Below the pieces are notes generated by a model. The model was not told the origin of the DNA and ran no database searches. It saw only the letters and a list, made by a program, of their open reading frames with translations. Shown piece after piece: positions 37,271 to 48,376 of a stretch of 64,000 nt of DNA; the stretch's first letter is position 1; every line of letters starts with the position of its first letter. A program made the position numbers and the translations under genes. Origin of the DNA: Marinomonas ushuaiensis DSM 15871. GTDB lineage: Bacteria > Pseudomonadota > Gammaproteobacteria > Pseudomonadales > Marinomonadaceae. Location: assembly GCF_000521805.1 (NCBI RefSeq), contig NZ_JAMB01000013.1, forward strand, positions 1 through 64,000, read 5' to 3'.

Positions 37271-37302
37271 AAGCGGGGCTAAGAAAAATCTTAACTCCGC
37301 TT
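37271..37302 (-). terminator. Terminator after lipA
   Basis: A stem AAGCGG(A)GTTAAG/CTTAGCCCCGCTT with one or two mismatches is followed on the minus strand by seven T residues. It closes the twelve-gene proA-lipA run. The other strand also has TTTT, so it may work both ways. Confidence 0.75.
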
Positions 37303-37323
37303 TTACTTCACTGTACAAAGAAA

Positions 37324-38283
37324 TTAAGAAACGTGTTCACCATGTGCTTGTTTATCTGCATGATAGGACGAGCGAACCAAAGGTCCACATGCGGCATGCT
37401 TAAAACCAAGGTCTTTTGCTACTTGCTCATAACGTGCAAACTCTTCTGGTGGTACAAATCGCGCCATAGGAAAGTGATGCTTAGAAGGCTGCAAATATTG
37501 ACCTATGGTCAACATCTCAACATTATGCGCTCTCAAATCTTTTAAGACCTCAACAATCTCTTCGAAAGTTTCACCCATACCAACCATTAAACCAGACTTA
37601 GTTGGAACATCTGGACAACGATCTTTAAAGTTTTTCAACAAATCTAATGACCATTGATAATCAGATCCAGGCCTTACTTGACGGTACAAACGTGGAATAG
37701 ACTCCAAATTATGATTAAACACATCAGGTGGCGCGATAGAAAGTGTATCAATCGCTACTTCCATACGTCCACGAAAGTCAGGAACCAAGGTTTCAATCTC
37801 AATATTAGGACTTGCCGCACGCGTTTCAGTAATACAGTTAACAAAATGCTGTGCCCCGCCATCACGTAGATCATCACGGTCTACAGAGGTAATAACCACA
37901 TACTTTAACTTCATATCACGAATAGCAGCAGCAAGCTCTTTTGGTTCATCTTCTTTCAAAGGGTTTGGACGACCATGAGCGACATCACAGAAAGGACAAC
38001 GACGGGTGCAAATCTCCCCCATTATCATAAAGGTTGCAGTCCCGTTACTAAAGCACTCACCTAGATTCGGGCAATTAGCTTCTTCACATACTGATGCTAA
38101 TTTATGTTCTCGCAAAGTACTCTTGATACGAGCAATTTCTGGCGATGCTGGCATACGAACACGAAGCCAATCAGGTTTTCTAGGAATTTCTTCTGTTGGA
38201 ACAATCTTGATAGGAATACGTGCCATCTTATCGGCACCACGTAATTTTTCCCCTTGAACAACGCGTTTGCGTTCTGCTGTCAT
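37324..38283 (-). CDS. lipA: Lipoyl synthase
   Basis: LipA inserts two sulfurs into octanoyl groups on E2 and GcvH proteins. The ATG at 38281-38283 lies one base after the lipB stop and gives 319 residues. The radical-SAM motif is CTRRCPFC and the auxiliary cluster motif [12 protein letters not shown] lies upstream of it. The conserved C-terminal RSSYHA is present. It is the last gene of the operon with lipB and ybeD, and ends 20 bp before the terminator. Confidence 0.98.
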   Translation of the reverse strand: MTAERKRVVQGEKLRGADKMARIPIKIVPTEEIPRKPDWLRVRMPASPEIARIKSTLREHKLASVCEEANCPNLGECFSNGTATFMIMGEICTRRCPFCDVAHGRPNPLKEDEPKELAAAIRDMKLKYVVITSVDRDDLRDGGAQHFVNCITETRAASPNIEIETLVPDFRGRMEVAIDTLSIAPPDVFNHNLESIPRLYRQVRPGSDYQWSLDLLKNFKDRCPDVPTKSGLMVGMGETFEEIVEVLKDLRAHNVEMLTIGQYLQPSKHHFPMARFVPPEEFARYEQVAKDLGFKHAACGPLVRSSYHADKQAHGEHVS

Positions 38284-38284
38284 T

Positions 38285-38929
38285 TCACTTCCACCCTTTC
38301 TGGATAGTCGGATACGTATACCCGAGTAGTTCAGCAAGCTGACTGGCCAACTGAATTTTAATATTTGATAAAACTACATCGTTATTCAAACGCTTCATAT
38401 CCACCATTTTCAGGCCTTGGTAGCCACATGGGTTAATACGATCGAAAGGTGTAAGATCCATATCTACATTCAAAGCAAGCCCATGAAATGAACAACCTCT
38501 GCTTACACGTAACCCCAATGAAGCAATTTTCTGTTCATTAATATAAACACCTGGCGCATCTGGTTTGGGATAAGCATTTATTATGTTTTTAGCTAAGACT
38601 TGAACAATGGCACTTTCCAATACATTAATCAGATCACGAACTCCAATTCCCAAGCGTTTAAGATCGATTAATACATAAGCAACCAATTGCCCTGGTCCAT
38701 GATACGTGATCTGACCACCACGATCGACTTGAATTACAGGAATATCCCCTGGTGCCAAAAGATGCTCCTCTTTACCCGCTTGCCCTTGAGTAAATAAAGA
38801 TGGATGCTCTAAAAGCCAAATTTCGTCTGCATCGTCTTTCGAACGAGTTTGAGTGAAGTTTTTCATCCGAGCCCATGCTTCGGAATATTCAACCACACCC
38901 AAATCCCGGCAAATCAAATCGAGTGTCAC
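38285..38929 (-). CDS. lipB: Octanoyl-[ACP]:protein N-octanoyltransferase
   Basis: LipB moves octanoate from acyl-carrier protein to lipoyl domains. The 214 residues show [29 protein letters not shown] (catalytic Lys) and [10 protein letters not shown] (catalytic Cys). The start is a GTG lying immediately after the ybeD TAA, so translation may be coupled. The following lipA ATG is one base beyond its stop. Confidence 0.97.
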   Translation of the reverse strand: MTLDLICRDLGVVEYSEAWARMKNFTQTRSKDDADEIWLLEHPSLFTQGQAGKEEHLLAPGDIPVIQVDRGGQITYHGPGQLVAYVLIDLKRLGIGVRDLINVLESAIVQVLAKNIINAYPKPDAPGVYINEQKIASLGLRVSRGCSFHGLALNVDMDLTPFDRINPCGYQGLKMVDMKRLNNDVVLSNIKIQLASQLAELLGYTYPTIQKGWK

Positions 38930-39235
38930 TTACATAACCATTTTAACGGCTTCTATCGCCATTAAATCACCATGTAAAGCAGATAATTGTGCCTCACTTC
39001 TTGCCACAATTCGAAAACTATAACTTACAAAACGCCCCTTACTTGAACGATTTACCTTCGCTGTATCAGGATTCATTTCAGGTGCATGAACTTTAAAACA
39101 CTCAGCAAGCGTTACATGAATATCTTCAACTTCAAGTGAAACTACTTTTATAACGTAGTTCTCACACGGAAATTCTATTTTCGGTGCGTCTGCTGCGTTC
39201 TCAGCTTGATCACCATCTTTTGTAATTAGTGCCAT
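38930..39235 (-). CDS. ybeD: DUF493 family protein YbeD
   Basis: YbeD is a small ACT-like fold protein found between dacA and lipB in most gammaproteobacteria; its role is not settled. The protein is 101 residues from the ATG at 39233-39235 (a GTG five codons upstream is possible). It contains FPCENYVIKVV and the conserved GRFVSYSFRIVARSEAQL segment. The order dacA-ybeD-lipB-lipA is that of E. coli. Confidence 0.93.
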   Translation of the reverse strand: MALITKDGDQAENAADAPKIEFPCENYVIKVVSLEVEDIHVTLAECFKVHAPEMNPDTAKVNRSSKGRFVSYSFRIVARSEAQLSALHGDLMAIEAVKMVM

Positions 39236-39262
39236 TAAATTACCATTCACCCATATTAAGGC

Positions 39263-40411
39263 TTAAAACAAATTCATAAAAAAGAGCTTAATGCTATCAA
39301 ACATACGCTTGAAGAAACCACCTTCATCAACCGCCTCTAACGCAACAACAGAACGCTCCAATAACACGTTATCTTTTGTACCAACAACAATAGTACCTAA
39401 TACGTCACCAATCGCGATAGGAGCAACAATTTGCTGCTGCATATCAAGACTAGCTGGAATAGATTGCCCTTGTTGACGAGGAATTGTAACTAATACATCC
39501 TCAGCAAAACCGACTTTAACATTTGACTGACTTCCACCCCAAACACGTGCATTGTTTACCACTTGACCACGACTATAAAGTTTACGTGTTTCATAATATC
39601 TGAAGCCATAATCCAATAGTTTTTGAGATTCTACCGCTCGTGCATTATCAGATTTCGTTCCCATTACAACTGTGATCAAACGCGTTCCATTACGAACAGC
39701 AGAAGCCGCTAAACAATAACCAGCGGCGTCTGTATGGCCAGTTTTTAAACCATCAACGGTTTTATCACGCCACAACAGCTTATTTCGGTTAGGTTGACGA
39801 ATGTTGTTATAAGTAAAATATTTCTCAGAATACATTGAATAATTTTCAGGGAATTGCAAAATTTTCGCACGAGACAATTTAGCAATATCATGAGCGGTAG
39901 AGTAATGCCCTTCTGCAGGATAGCCGGTAGAGTTCACAAAATTACTGTTCGTCATTCCTAGTAACTGAGCATGTTGATTCATAAGATCAGCAAAAGCAGA
40001 TTCGCTTCCAGCAATATGCTCTGCAGCCGCAACACTAGCATCATTACCAGATTGAATAATAATGCCACGCATCAAGTCTTCTAACGACACTTGCGTTCCT
40101 TCTCGAATAAACATTCGAGAACCTTCCATCCGCCAAGCTTTTTCACTAACGTTAATTTGATCACTAAATGATAAATTTCCGCGAGCCATCTCATATTCAA
40201 TAATATAAGAGGTCATTAATTTGGTCAGGCTGGCTGGTGGCAATTCTTCGTCCGCATTATGCTCAACTAATATATCACCAGTGTAAGCATCCATAAGAAT
40301 ATAACTGCTTGCTGATAATTGAGGCGGAGCTGGAATCAAAGTAGCAGCAGCCAAAACAGAATTGCTAACAAAACTAAAAATAAGGGTTAAAGTAACCAGG
40401 AGTTTTTTCAT
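39263..40411 (-). CDS. dacA: D-alanyl-D-alanine carboxypeptidase (PBP5/6 type)
   Basis: This penicillin-binding protein trims the terminal D-Ala of peptidoglycan side chains. The ATG at 40409-40411 gives 382 residues. It has a signal peptide (cleavage after VLAA or nearby), then the active-site motifs SLTK (PPASLTKLMT), SGN (IIQSGNDAS) and KTG (LKTGHTDAAG). The C-terminal amphipathic helix FKRMFDSIKLFFMNLF is the membrane anchor. Gene order rlpA-dacA-ybeD-lipB is conserved. Confidence 0.97.
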   Translation of the reverse strand: MKKLLVTLTLIFSFVSNSVLAAATLIPAPPQLSASSYILMDAYTGDILVEHNADEELPPASLTKLMTSYIIEYEMARGNLSFSDQINVSEKAWRMEGSRMFIREGTQVSLEDLMRGIIIQSGNDASVAAAEHIAGSESAFADLMNQHAQLLGMTNSNFVNSTGYPAEGHYSTAHDIAKLSRAKILQFPENYSMYSEKYFTYNNIRQPNRNKLLWRDKTVDGLKTGHTDAAGYCLAASAVRNGTRLITVVMGTKSDNARAVESQKLLDYGFRYYETRKLYSRGQVVNNARVWGGSQSNVKVGFAEDVLVTIPRQQGQSIPASLDMQQQIVAPIAIGDVLGTIVVGTKDNVLLERSVVALEAVDEGGFFKRMFDSIKLFFMNLF

Positions 40412-40499
40412 ACTCAAAATGTCGTCTTCTAAAAAAATGTGAATAAATAATACTAGAGCACTAAACGAATCTCTAGCCCAAACAAAGAGCTCTTAAGGC

Positions 40500-41435
40500 T
40501 TAAGGTATCAGAACAACCCTAACAGGGTTTCCAAAACCTTCTTTTTGTAACTTTTCTTGCCAACTAGTCAACTCATTAGCATCACTATAAGGTCCTACTA
40601 ACACTTTAAAAAGACCATCATCTTGCTGATTGACTAAAATTTTAATCGCTGTATCAAAAGACTCAAATAAACGCTGTTTCAATCTATCTGCTGATTGTTC
40701 CGCACTAAAAGCGCCAAGTTGCAAATGTGTGAATTGCTGCTCAGTAGAGATCACTGACACGCTACTTGACGTTACAGGCAACGCCTTAGCAGGTAAGCTT
40801 TCTGGTGAACGAGCTATATCTTCATTCACATTGTTCACAGGATTATATATTTCTCCTTGCTCTGGTGTAATAGCTTCAATTCGAACTCGGGCCAAACCTT
40901 TCTTATGGTAATCCAGTCTTGCCGCTGCCGCATATGAAAGGTCAATTAATCGGTCACCATGAAAAGGCCCTCTGTCGTTGACTCTAACAATCACAGTTTG
41001 CTTATTATCCAGGTTAGTCACCTTTAAATAAGTTGGAATTGGCAAAGATTTATGAGCCGCCGAAAAAGTATACATGTCATATATTTCTCCATTTGAGGTT
41101 TTATGACCATGGAATTTCTTGCCATACCAAGAAGCGGTTCCTTCTGCTGAATAGCCTTTAGCAGAATCCATAACCTGATATGTCTTACCCCAAACTTCAT
41201 ATGAGCTCTTGTTACCACCTCGACTTTTAGGTTCCCACTTAGGAACCAAATCAGGAAGATGGTCTACCTTGATATCACCCGTTGGTGCATGATCTTGTAA
41301 AATTGAGTAGCGACCACCACCAGACGCTTTGTCATAATCAATATCATCTTGCCCCAAAACGTGACGAGTACTCAGGCACCCATTTAATGTAAGCAAACAA
41401 ATGCCTGCAACAAATAGTATATTAATTATTTTCAT
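40500..41435 (-). CDS. rlpA: Septal ring lytic transglycosylase RlpA
   Basis: RlpA is an outer-membrane lipoprotein that cuts denuded glycan strands at the septum. The 311 residues start with a lipobox (LNGC, Cys about 20), have a double-psi beta-barrel (GTASWYGKKFHGHKTSNGE, with catalytic VRVNDRGPF) and a C-terminal SPOR domain (about 235-310). It overlaps the end of mltB by 14 bp, so the two are coupled. Confidence 0.95.
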   Translation of the reverse strand: MKIINILFVAGICLLTLNGCLSTRHVLGQDDIDYDKASGGGRYSILQDHAPTGDIKVDHLPDLVPKWEPKSRGGNKSSYEVWGKTYQVMDSAKGYSAEGTASWYGKKFHGHKTSNGEIYDMYTFSAAHKSLPIPTYLKVTNLDNKQTVIVRVNDRGPFHGDRLIDLSYAAAARLDYHKKGLARVRIEAITPEQGEIYNPVNNVNEDIARSPESLPAKALPVTSSSVSVISTEQQFTHLQLGAFSAEQSADRLKQRLFESFDTAIKILVNQQDDGLFKVLVGPYSDANELTSWQEKLQKEGFGNPVRVVLIP

Positions 41436-42480
41436 AGCTTCCGATGCTCACAGCAAGTTCTAATACAGACATGGCATAACGCCTGCTTGGGTTATAATCC
41501 ATAATTGTAAAAAAGTTTTCATAAGCAAGCCAGTAAGTCATATCTTCTGAACTTGTTCGCAAACCAATTAAGCCTGTTTTTACTGGTAAAAAAGACTGTA
41601 AAGGCAATACTCCAAGAGAAGACCAGGTTGCCATATCTGTATCAGCTACTCGACCACGATTAATATCAGCAACTACTTTTTTAGGAGCTGTGACTTGAGC
41701 AAGAACAAACCAATCTTGATTCGTCACCCAGCCATGGTGCTTAAGATAATTAGCGACACTACCGATTGCATCTGCTTCAGAACCCCATAAATCAATATGA
41801 CCATCTTGATCATAATCTACTGCAAGCTTTCTATAGTTACTCGGCATAAACTGAACCATACCCATAGCACCACTGTAAGACCCTTTCGTCTCACCAATAT
41901 TCCAGCCCTCTTCGCGAGCGAGTAACAAATAAGCTTCAAGCTCACTTTGGAAATAGTCTTTTCGCCTTGGGTAATCAAATGCTAATGTCGTTAAAGAAGT
42001 AAATACATCTTTCGAACCTGTTATGCGACCGTAATAGGTTTCCACACCAATCAAGGCAACAATCACATCAGATTCAACGCCAAATTCTTGCTCTGCTTTT
42101 TTGAGCCACTTCTCATTTTCTTTAGCAAACTGATAGCCCGACTTAGCGCGGGATTCTGTCACAAAACGCGTTTTATATTCATAATAAGGTGTAATCGATT
42201 CTGGCTGATTATCCGATTTTTCGATAACAGTAGGACGTACTTTGATATGAGAAAAAGCCAGTTCTAAACGCTCTTTATCATAATCATGATCTAGCGCCAT
42301 TCGATCAATAAAAATCTGAACATCTGGATTTACAACATAAGAATCAGTCCGATCGTTAGGCATGTCTTCGAGAAGGGAGTTACTAATCCCGGAATTTGAA
42401 GGTAGTGAATTATGATCTGCACCGCTACACGCTGTAAGACCAAGTACTAAAAACACTAATACAGCTTGTTTAATCATCAT
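41422..42480 (-). CDS. mltB: Lytic murein transglycosylase B
   Basis: MltB is a GH103 lytic transglycosylase anchored in the outer membrane. The 352 residues have a lipobox (GLTACSG), the catalytic Glu in ALIGVETYYGR, and the SYSGAMGMVQFMPSNYRKLAVDYDQDGHIDLW stretch in the catalytic domain, given here as parts SYSGAMGMVQFMPSNY and DQDGHIDLW. The ATGATGA start overlaps the rodA stop. It is the fourth gene of the elongasome run. Confidence 0.95.
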   Translation of the reverse strand: MMIKQAVLVFLVLGLTACSGADHNSLPSNSGISNSLLEDMPNDRTDSYVVNPDVQIFIDRMALDHDYDKERLELAFSHIKVRPTVIEKSDNQPESITPYYEYKTRFVTESRAKSGYQFAKENEKWLKKAEQEFGVESDVIVALIGVETYYGRITGSKDVFTSLTTLAFDYPRRKDYFQSELEAYLLLAREEGWNIGETKGSYSGAMGMVQFMPSNYRKLAVDYDQDGHIDLWGSEADAIGSVANYLKHHGWVTNQDWFVLAQVTAPKKVVADINRGRVADTDMATWSSLGVLPLQSFLPVKTGLIGLRTSSEDMTYWLAYENFFTIMDYNPSRRYAMSVLELAVSIGSYENN

Positions 42481-43598
42481 CTAGCTCTCTTATGTGTTTG
42501 TATCGACATCAGAATACCGAATGTCGCCATGATGGTAATAATAGAGGTACCACCGTAACTTACGAGTGGTAAGGGTACCCCAACAACTGGCAGAATGCCT
42601 GATACCATACCAATATTTACAAACATGTAGACAAAAAAGGTTAAGGTCAAACTGCCCGCTAATAACCTAGCATAATTGTCCTCTGCATTAGCAGCGATAT
42701 ACAAACCTCGAGCTATAATAAGCAAATAAGCCAGAATTAATAAGCCACAACCGAGCATTCCAAATTCTTCAGCAAGAACCGCGATAATAAAATCCGTATG
42801 ACTTTCGGGAAGAAAATCCAATTGCGCCTGAGTCCCTTCCATCCAACCTTTACCATAAAGACCACCCGAGCCAATCGCTGTTTTTGATTGAATAATATTC
42901 CAACCAGATCCTAGTGGGTCACTCTCTGGGTTTAAAAAGGTCAGTACTCGCTGACGCTGATAATCATGCATAACTTGCCACAAGGTATACCCAGCAATAG
43001 GCGCGAACGCTGCCGCTCCAAGAATATAACGCCAACCAAGCCCAGCCAAAAACAAAACAAAAATACCTGACACAGCAACCAATATAGAAGTTCCTAAATC
43101 AGGTTGCTTAGCAATTAACAGCACAGGCAAAATAATCAAACCCAATACAGATACTATTTGCTTAAATGAAGGAGGCAATTGTTTATCTGAAAAATACCAA
43201 GCGATCATCATTGGCATGACAATTTTCATAATTTCTGAAGGTTGAAACCGCAACCCCCCTGGCAAAGACAACCAGCGTTGTGCACCTTTAGCCCCAACAC
43301 CAAATAACAACACACAAACCAAAAGGCCGGCTATAAAAACAAACAAAGCTGGGGAAGCACGCCGCATATATTTAGGCGGCAATTGCGCTAAAGCTAAACA
43401 AATAATTCCCCCTATAATTAAACGAAACACTTGTCGCTCAACCATGGCTTCATTTTGCCCAGAAGCCGAGTACAGAACAAATAAACCACCACCGATCAAA
43501 AGTAATATAGAGCCAACAAGCAAAATATCAATATGTACCAATTTCCATAAGCGCGCATTTGTAAAAACCAATGCTCTACGATAAAAGCTCTCAGTCAT
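42477..43598 (-). CDS. rodA: Rod-shape SEDS glycosyltransferase RodA
   Basis: RodA polymerises glycan strands for cell elongation together with PBP2. The 373 residues contain about ten membrane helices and the SEDS blocks RWLSLPGGLRFQPSEIMKI, KQPDLGTSILV and SYGGTSIITIM. The start overlaps the mrdA stop by one base (TAATG). The order mrdA-rodA-mltB-rlpA-dacA is the normal rod-shape cluster. Confidence 0.97.
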   Translation of the reverse strand: MTESFYRRALVFTNARLWKLVHIDILLVGSILLLIGGGLFVLYSASGQNEAMVERQVFRLIIGGIICLALAQLPPKYMRRASPALFVFIAGLLVCVLLFGVGAKGAQRWLSLPGGLRFQPSEIMKIVMPMMIAWYFSDKQLPPSFKQIVSVLGLIILPVLLIAKQPDLGTSILVAVSGIFVLFLAGLGWRYILGAAAFAPIAGYTLWQVMHDYQRQRVLTFLNPESDPLGSGWNIIQSKTAIGSGGLYGKGWMEGTQAQLDFLPESHTDFIIAVLAEEFGMLGCGLLILAYLLIIARGLYIAANAEDNYARLLAGSLTLTFFVYMFVNIGMVSGILPVVGVPLPLVSYGGTSIITIMATFGILMSIQTHKRAR

Positions 43599-45472
43599 TA
43601 TTGCCTACCTTTCAAATAGTCATATTTTGCGGGGTAGTTATCATAAAGATAAGCATCAAATAACTGCTTACTTAAATCTGCAGGTTTAGAACTACTTCCA
43701 CCATTTTCGAAAATAGCAAACACTGAGATTTTAGGATTTTTAGCTGGAGCAAAGCCAATAAATAAAGCATGATCATGCAAGCGTTTATCTAGCTTATCGG
43801 AATCATATTCTTCATCTTCTTGTAAGCTAAAAACCTGCCCCGTTCCAGTTTTACCTGCGATTTCATAATCTGTTCCCTGCAAACGTCTGGCTGTCCCCTT
43901 TGAATCAGTGATAACTTTCTTCATCGCATTTGTCATACGATCCCAGTTACGCTGATCATTCAAGATAATGTCGTGAACACCTCCTTTATCACCTTCAAAG
44001 GTTGCTGGTTGACTACCAACCATGTTCGCCATACGAGGATTATAATAGTGCCCTTTACTTGCCAGTGCAGCAGTTGCAGAAGCAATCTGCACTGGAGTCG
44101 CCACCATAAACCCTTGACCAATACCAACATTCACAGAGTCACCTGGATACCAAGGCTCTTTATACTTCGCTTTTTTCCATTCATTAGAAGGTAGCAAACC
44201 AACACTGCTGCCATTTAAATCCAACAAATTACTTTTACCGAAGCCAAAACGAGATAAAAAATTATGTATCGGTGTAATACCCATTTTATGGGACAATTGA
44301 TAATAATAAGTATCGACAGATTCAATAATAGAGCGTTCTAAATCAATCCAACCATGACCTGTTCGTTTCCAATCTCGATATCGCCGCCCATCAGGATTAA
44401 TCTGATAATAGCCTTTTGCAAAATAACGCTCAGTCCATGAAGCAAAACCATATTCAAGACCAGCAAGAGCCATAAAAGGCTTTATTGTTGAAGCAGGAGG
44501 ATAGCCGCCACGTAAAGCACGGTTAAAAAGGGGAAGTTTTTTAGATTGACGAAGTACAGAATAGTCGTCAACTGAAATACCACGGACAAACAAGTTAGGG
44601 TCAAATGCTGGCTTAGAAACCAACGCCAAAATCCCGCCTGTCGCAGGATCAATCGCAACAACCGAACCAGTATAGTCCCCTAATAGATCATAAGCATATT
44701 GTTGCAATCGAGCATCTAAATACAGATGCAAATCTTCACCAGGCACTGGACTCTGACTCTCAAGTTCAGACATGATCCGCCCACGAGCATTTACTTCAAC
44801 CTTACTTAGTCCAGCCTCACCGAATAACTCTTTTTCATAAAAACCTTCGATGCCTGTTTTACCAATAAACAAAGCACCTTGATAAGCAAGCCTGTCAACT
44901 CGTTCTAGATCATTTGGTGTAATTCGCCCAACATAACCGATAGCGTGTGCAAAAGCTTCACCAAATGGATAATAGCGCGTTAGTTGTGCCTCAACCTGGA
45001 TGCCGTCTAACTTATACAAATCAACAGCAACTTTTGCCCATTCTTTATCTGACAATTGAGACTTCAAGGTAAGGGATTGATAGGGACGACGATATTCTTT
45101 TAGTCTGCTGTCAAAATCTTCCCACTCACTATCGGTTATATCAATAATATCGGAGAGTATATCTTTAAGCTTAGAGAGATTTTCAACACGCTCAGGAATA
45201 ACAGTTAAACTGTGTATAGGTCGATTATCGGCAAGCACTAAACCATTACGATCAAAAATCAAACCACGAGGTGGTGGATCAGTAATCAGCATAACTCGGT
45301 TATCATTTGCCTTGGTTTGATAGAGTTCATGCTCTATAACTTGAAGGTAGAACAGACGAGCCATTAATATGACGACTAACAACACCACAAAAATAGCAGC
45401 CGCAAACAAACGACGCTGAGTGAGTCGTTTCTCTTGATGATAATTACGAAAATTTTGATGTCGACGGCTCAT
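43598..45472 (-). CDS. mrdA: Penicillin-binding protein 2
   Basis: PBP2 crosslinks peptidoglycan in the elongasome. The 624 residues have one N-terminal membrane helix (about 22-44), a pedestal domain and a transpeptidase domain with STIK (PPASTIKPFM), SVD (third-box of this class) and KTG (IAGKTGTGQVF). The length and order are typical. It follows rlmH by nine bases. Confidence 0.97.
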   Translation of the reverse strand: MSRRHQNFRNYHQEKRLTQRRLFAAAIFVVLLVVILMARLFYLQVIEHELYQTKANDNRVMLITDPPPRGLIFDRNGLVLADNRPIHSLTVIPERVENLSKLKDILSDIIDITDSEWEDFDSRLKEYRRPYQSLTLKSQLSDKEWAKVAVDLYKLDGIQVEAQLTRYYPFGEAFAHAIGYVGRITPNDLERVDRLAYQGALFIGKTGIEGFYEKELFGEAGLSKVEVNARGRIMSELESQSPVPGEDLHLYLDARLQQYAYDLLGDYTGSVVAIDPATGGILALVSKPAFDPNLFVRGISVDDYSVLRQSKKLPLFNRALRGGYPPASTIKPFMALAGLEYGFASWTERYFAKGYYQINPDGRRYRDWKRTGHGWIDLERSIIESVDTYYYQLSHKMGITPIHNFLSRFGFGKSNLLDLNGSSVGLLPSNEWKKAKYKEPWYPGDSVNVGIGQGFMVATPVQIASATAALASKGHYYNPRMANMVGSQPATFEGDKGGVHDIILNDQRNWDRMTNAMKKVITDSKGTARRLQGTDYEIAGKTGTGQVFSLQEDEEYDSDKLDKRLHDHALFIGFAPAKNPKISVFAIFENGGSSSKPADLSKQLFDAYLYDNYPAKYDYLKGRQ

Positions 45473-45481
45473 CAGTTCACT

Positions 45482-45949
45482 TTATCGATGATACGGGTGA
45501 TTATTCATAAGTGTCCAAGCGCGATAGATTTGTTCTGATAGAAGAATCCTCACCATAGGATGAGGCAGAGTCAAACGAGACAGCGACCAAACCTGATCAG
45601 CACGAGAGGTACATCGTGGATCAAGCCCATCGGGACCGCCTACTAATAGACTAACGTTGTAACCATCCATTCGCCATTGCTCGGTTTGATCTGCGAGCTG
45701 CTCGGTAGACCATTCTTTGCCCAGCACTTCCATAGCAATCACCTTATCTCCAGAAGGAATAGCATCAAGCATGGCATCTCCTTCCTTACGAATGGCTTTC
45801 GGTATATCTGTATTTTTACCCCGTGGCGACATAGGTATCTCAATAAGTTCTAGCGCAAAGTCTTTTGGTAGACGTTTTGCGTAATCATCATAACCTTGAG
45901 TTACCCACTTGGGCATTTTATTACCAACAGCAATCAAACGAACTCGCAT
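45482..45949 (-). CDS. rlmH: 23S rRNA (pseudouridine-1915-N3)-methyltransferase
   Basis: RlmH methylates pseudouridine 1915 of 23S rRNA on the 70S ribosome. The ATG at 45947-45949 gives 155 residues, the family length, starting [15 protein letters not shown]. The knotted SPOUT core with [11 protein letters not shown] and the C-terminal [14 protein letters not shown] are present. It lies ten bases after rsfS, the usual partner. Confidence 0.97.
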   Translation of the reverse strand: MRVRLIAVGNKMPKWVTQGYDDYAKRLPKDFALELIEIPMSPRGKNTDIPKAIRKEGDAMLDAIPSGDKVIAMEVLGKEWSTEQLADQTEQWRMDGYNVSLLVGGPDGLDPRCTSRADQVWSLSRLTLPHPMVRILLSEQIYRAWTLMNNHPYHR

Positions 45950-45959
45950 TGCAAAAACC

Positions 45960-46313
45960 TTATAAAGCTTCTGGTTTAATGTCCCATAACTTCTCAAGAT
46001 CATAAAATGCTCGAGCTTCTTCAGTCATTACATGAACAACAACATCATGTAAATCAACCAACACCCAATCACTTCCTGCTCCTCGACCTTCAAACCCTAA
46101 TGGTTGAAGCCCTTTAGATTTCAAGTGCTCAATTACATTTTGCCCCAAACCATTAACATGACGTTTAGAAGTACCGGTACAGATCACCATGTAATCCATC
46201 ATGTCGGTATGGTTCCCTACATTCAACACAGTGATCCTATCACCCTTAACATCTTCTAATGCTTCAACGGCAAGAGCTAAAATTTGATCTGCTGTGAGAT
46301 TAAGCTGACTCAT
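45960..46313 (-). CDS. rsfS: Ribosome silencing factor
   Basis: RsfS binds L14 of the 50S subunit and blocks subunit joining in stationary phase. The 117 residues show the DUF143 blocks [23 protein letters not shown] and GADWV-type sequence ([16 protein letters not shown]). It lies between nadD (14 bp upstream) and rlmH, the common order. Confidence 0.96.
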   Translation of the reverse strand: MSQLNLTADQILALAVEALEDVKGDRITVLNVGNHTDMMDYMVICTGTSKRHVNGLGQNVIEHLKSKGLQPLGFEGRGAGSDWVLVDLHDVVVHVMTEEARAFYDLEKLWDIKPEAL

Positions 46314-46327
46314 ATGATTACGTTATC

Positions 46328-46993
46328 CTATCGATATAATTGATGTTGTTCTATGTATCTTTGGACAGGCTCTGGCAGTAAATAAGCAATAGATTCATGT
46401 TTATGCACCAATGCCCTAATCATGCTAGAAGATATATCCAAAGGAGTTAGTGTCTCAAACCAGACACGACCCGAAGGCGCGCATTGTAACTCATGCGATG
46501 AAAAGGCACGATAGTTTTCGCAAAAAGCACTTAACTCCGAAATCAGATCAGGCTCCCACCCAGGACGAGAGACCACTAAAATATGCGCGTACTCAATCAA
46601 TGACTGCCAATCATGCCAAGTAGAAAGGTACAAAAAACTGTCCATTCCTAATACCATAATCAATGGTTCATCAGGCCCAATATCCGCTCTAATATCCCGC
46701 AACGTATCAATACTATAGCTTGGCCCTTCTCGCTTTATTTCACGACAATCGACTTTTAAATTTTTATGACTCGAAATAGCAAGTCGAACCATATCTAAAC
46801 GTTGTTGAGGAGTAACGCCAGGCCGCCCTTTATGAACAGGCTGAAAACAAGGAATCAACCTCAATTCAGAATATTGATAGCGCTCTAATACTTCGACTGC
46901 AGTTCGCAAATGGCCATTATGAATGGGGTCAAATGTTCCGCCCATAATAGCGATACCCGATTTCCCAGCGACCTTATCTATTTTAATTGTCAC
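46328..46993 (-). CDS. nadD: Nicotinate-nucleotide adenylyltransferase
   Basis: NadD adenylates nicotinate mononucleotide in NAD synthesis. The nucleotidyltransferase motif [12 protein letters not shown] and the C-terminal ISSSMIR are clear, with [17 protein letters not shown] in the middle. I choose the GTG at 46991-46993 (221 residues) because no ATG lies before the core; it overlaps the proA end by 11 bp. A more upstream TTG is possible. Confidence 0.93.
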   Translation of the reverse strand: MTIKIDKVAGKSGIAIMGGTFDPIHNGHLRTAVEVLERYQYSELRLIPCFQPVHKGRPGVTPQQRLDMVRLAISSHKNLKVDCREIKREGPSYSIDTLRDIRADIGPDEPLIMVLGMDSFLYLSTWHDWQSLIEYAHILVVSRPGWEPDLISELSAFCENYRAFSSHELQCAPSGRVWFETLTPLDISSSMIRALVHKHESIAYLLPEPVQRYIEQHQLYR

Positions 46994-48242
46994 GAGTATG
47001 CCCGTCACCAAGCACAATGTATTTCTGACTTGTTAAGCCTAATAATCCAACCGGGCCACGAGCATGAATCTTATCTGTTGAAATACCAATTTCAGCGCCA
47101 AAGCCGTATTCAAAACCGTCAGCAAATGACGTTGAAGCATTTACCATGACAGATGATGAATCAACTTCAGTCATAAAAGAACGAGTTTTTGAATAGTTTT
47201 GAGTCACGATAGCATCCGTATGGTGTGAGCCATATTGATTAATATGAGCAATAGCCTCATCCATATCGGTAACGACTTTAATAGACAGTTTCGGCGCATG
47301 ATATTCCGTATACCAATCTTCTTCTGTTGCCATACCAATAGAGACAGAAATAGATCGAGACAACTCACAACCAACCAGCTCAACACCTTTTTCTTCAAAC
47401 GCACCAACCAATCGAGGCAATATTTCTTTCGCTATATCAGCATGAATCAATAAAGACTCCATCGCATTACACACACCATAGCGACGTGTTTTTGCATTTA
47501 ATGCAATATTAAACGCCTTATCAAAGTCAGCTTCATTATCAATATAAACATGGCAGTTGCCATCGAGATGTTTAATCACAGGTACACGAGCATTTTTACT
47601 AATACGTTCAATTAAACCTTTACCGCCACGAGGCACAATCACATCCACATATTCCGGCATAGTAATAAGCTTACCTACCGCCTCTCTATCTGTTGTATTT
47701 AGAACTTGAACAGCAGTCGAAGGCAACCCAGCAAACTCCAAACCTTTAACAACAGCTTCCGCAATTGCTTGGTTTGAATAGAAAGCTTCAGAGCCACCGC
47801 GCAAAATAGTCGCATTACCTGATTTCAAACATAAACTCGCAGCGTCAATGGTTACATTTGGACGAGACTCATAAATAATACCAACAACACCAAGAGGCAC
47901 TCTCATTTGACCACGCTGGATCCCTGAAGGCAGATAAACCATACCTGATATTTCACCAATTGGATCTGGTAAAGAGGCAACCTGTTTCAAACCTTCGATC
48001 ATGCCATCAATACGCTTATCGTTAAGTAACAAGCGATCTAACAAAGCATCATCAAGCCCTTTTGCTCGACCATTACCCATGTCTTTTAGGTTTTCCTCTA
48101 TCAATCGAGGTCGTGCATCTTCTAAGGCATCAGCCATAGCAAACAGCGCCATATTTTTTTGCTGAGTGGATGCTTTAGCAAGCAGACGAGAAGCCGCCCT
48201 AGCCTGCTGACCAATTTGATTCATATAAGACTCTAAAGACAT
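46983..48242 (-). CDS. proA: Gamma-glutamyl phosphate reductase
   Basis: ProA reduces gamma-glutamyl phosphate to the semialdehyde in proline synthesis. The 419 residues include the catalytic Cys in [35 protein letters not shown] and the terminal [17 protein letters not shown] segment (here [13 protein letters not shown]). proB is not adjacent. It begins the twelve-gene run on the minus strand. Confidence 0.97.
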   Translation of the reverse strand: MSLESYMNQIGQQARAASRLLAKASTQQKNMALFAMADALEDARPRLIEENLKDMGNGRAKGLDDALLDRLLLNDKRIDGMIEGLKQVASLPDPIGEISGMVYLPSGIQRGQMRVPLGVVGIIYESRPNVTIDAASLCLKSGNATILRGGSEAFYSNQAIAEAVVKGLEFAGLPSTAVQVLNTTDREAVGKLITMPEYVDVIVPRGGKGLIERISKNARVPVIKHLDGNCHVYIDNEADFDKAFNIALNAKTRRYGVCNAMESLLIHADIAKEILPRLVGAFEEKGVELVGCELSRSISVSIGMATEEDWYTEYHAPKLSIKVVTDMDEAIAHINQYGSHHTDAIVTQNYSKTRSFMTEVDSSSVMVNASTSFADGFEYGFGAEIGISTDKIHARGPVGLLGLTSQKYIVLGDGHTRDN

Positions 48243-48376
48243 TTTTAATCTCTAACAAAAAGTAAAAATAACAAACAATAGACCGCAAAATAGATCGTGA
48301 TCCAATCAGACAAGCCAGTATACTATCACAATATTTTTATTCATTTAGTGCAGATTTTCACGAAAAGGAACCTCCA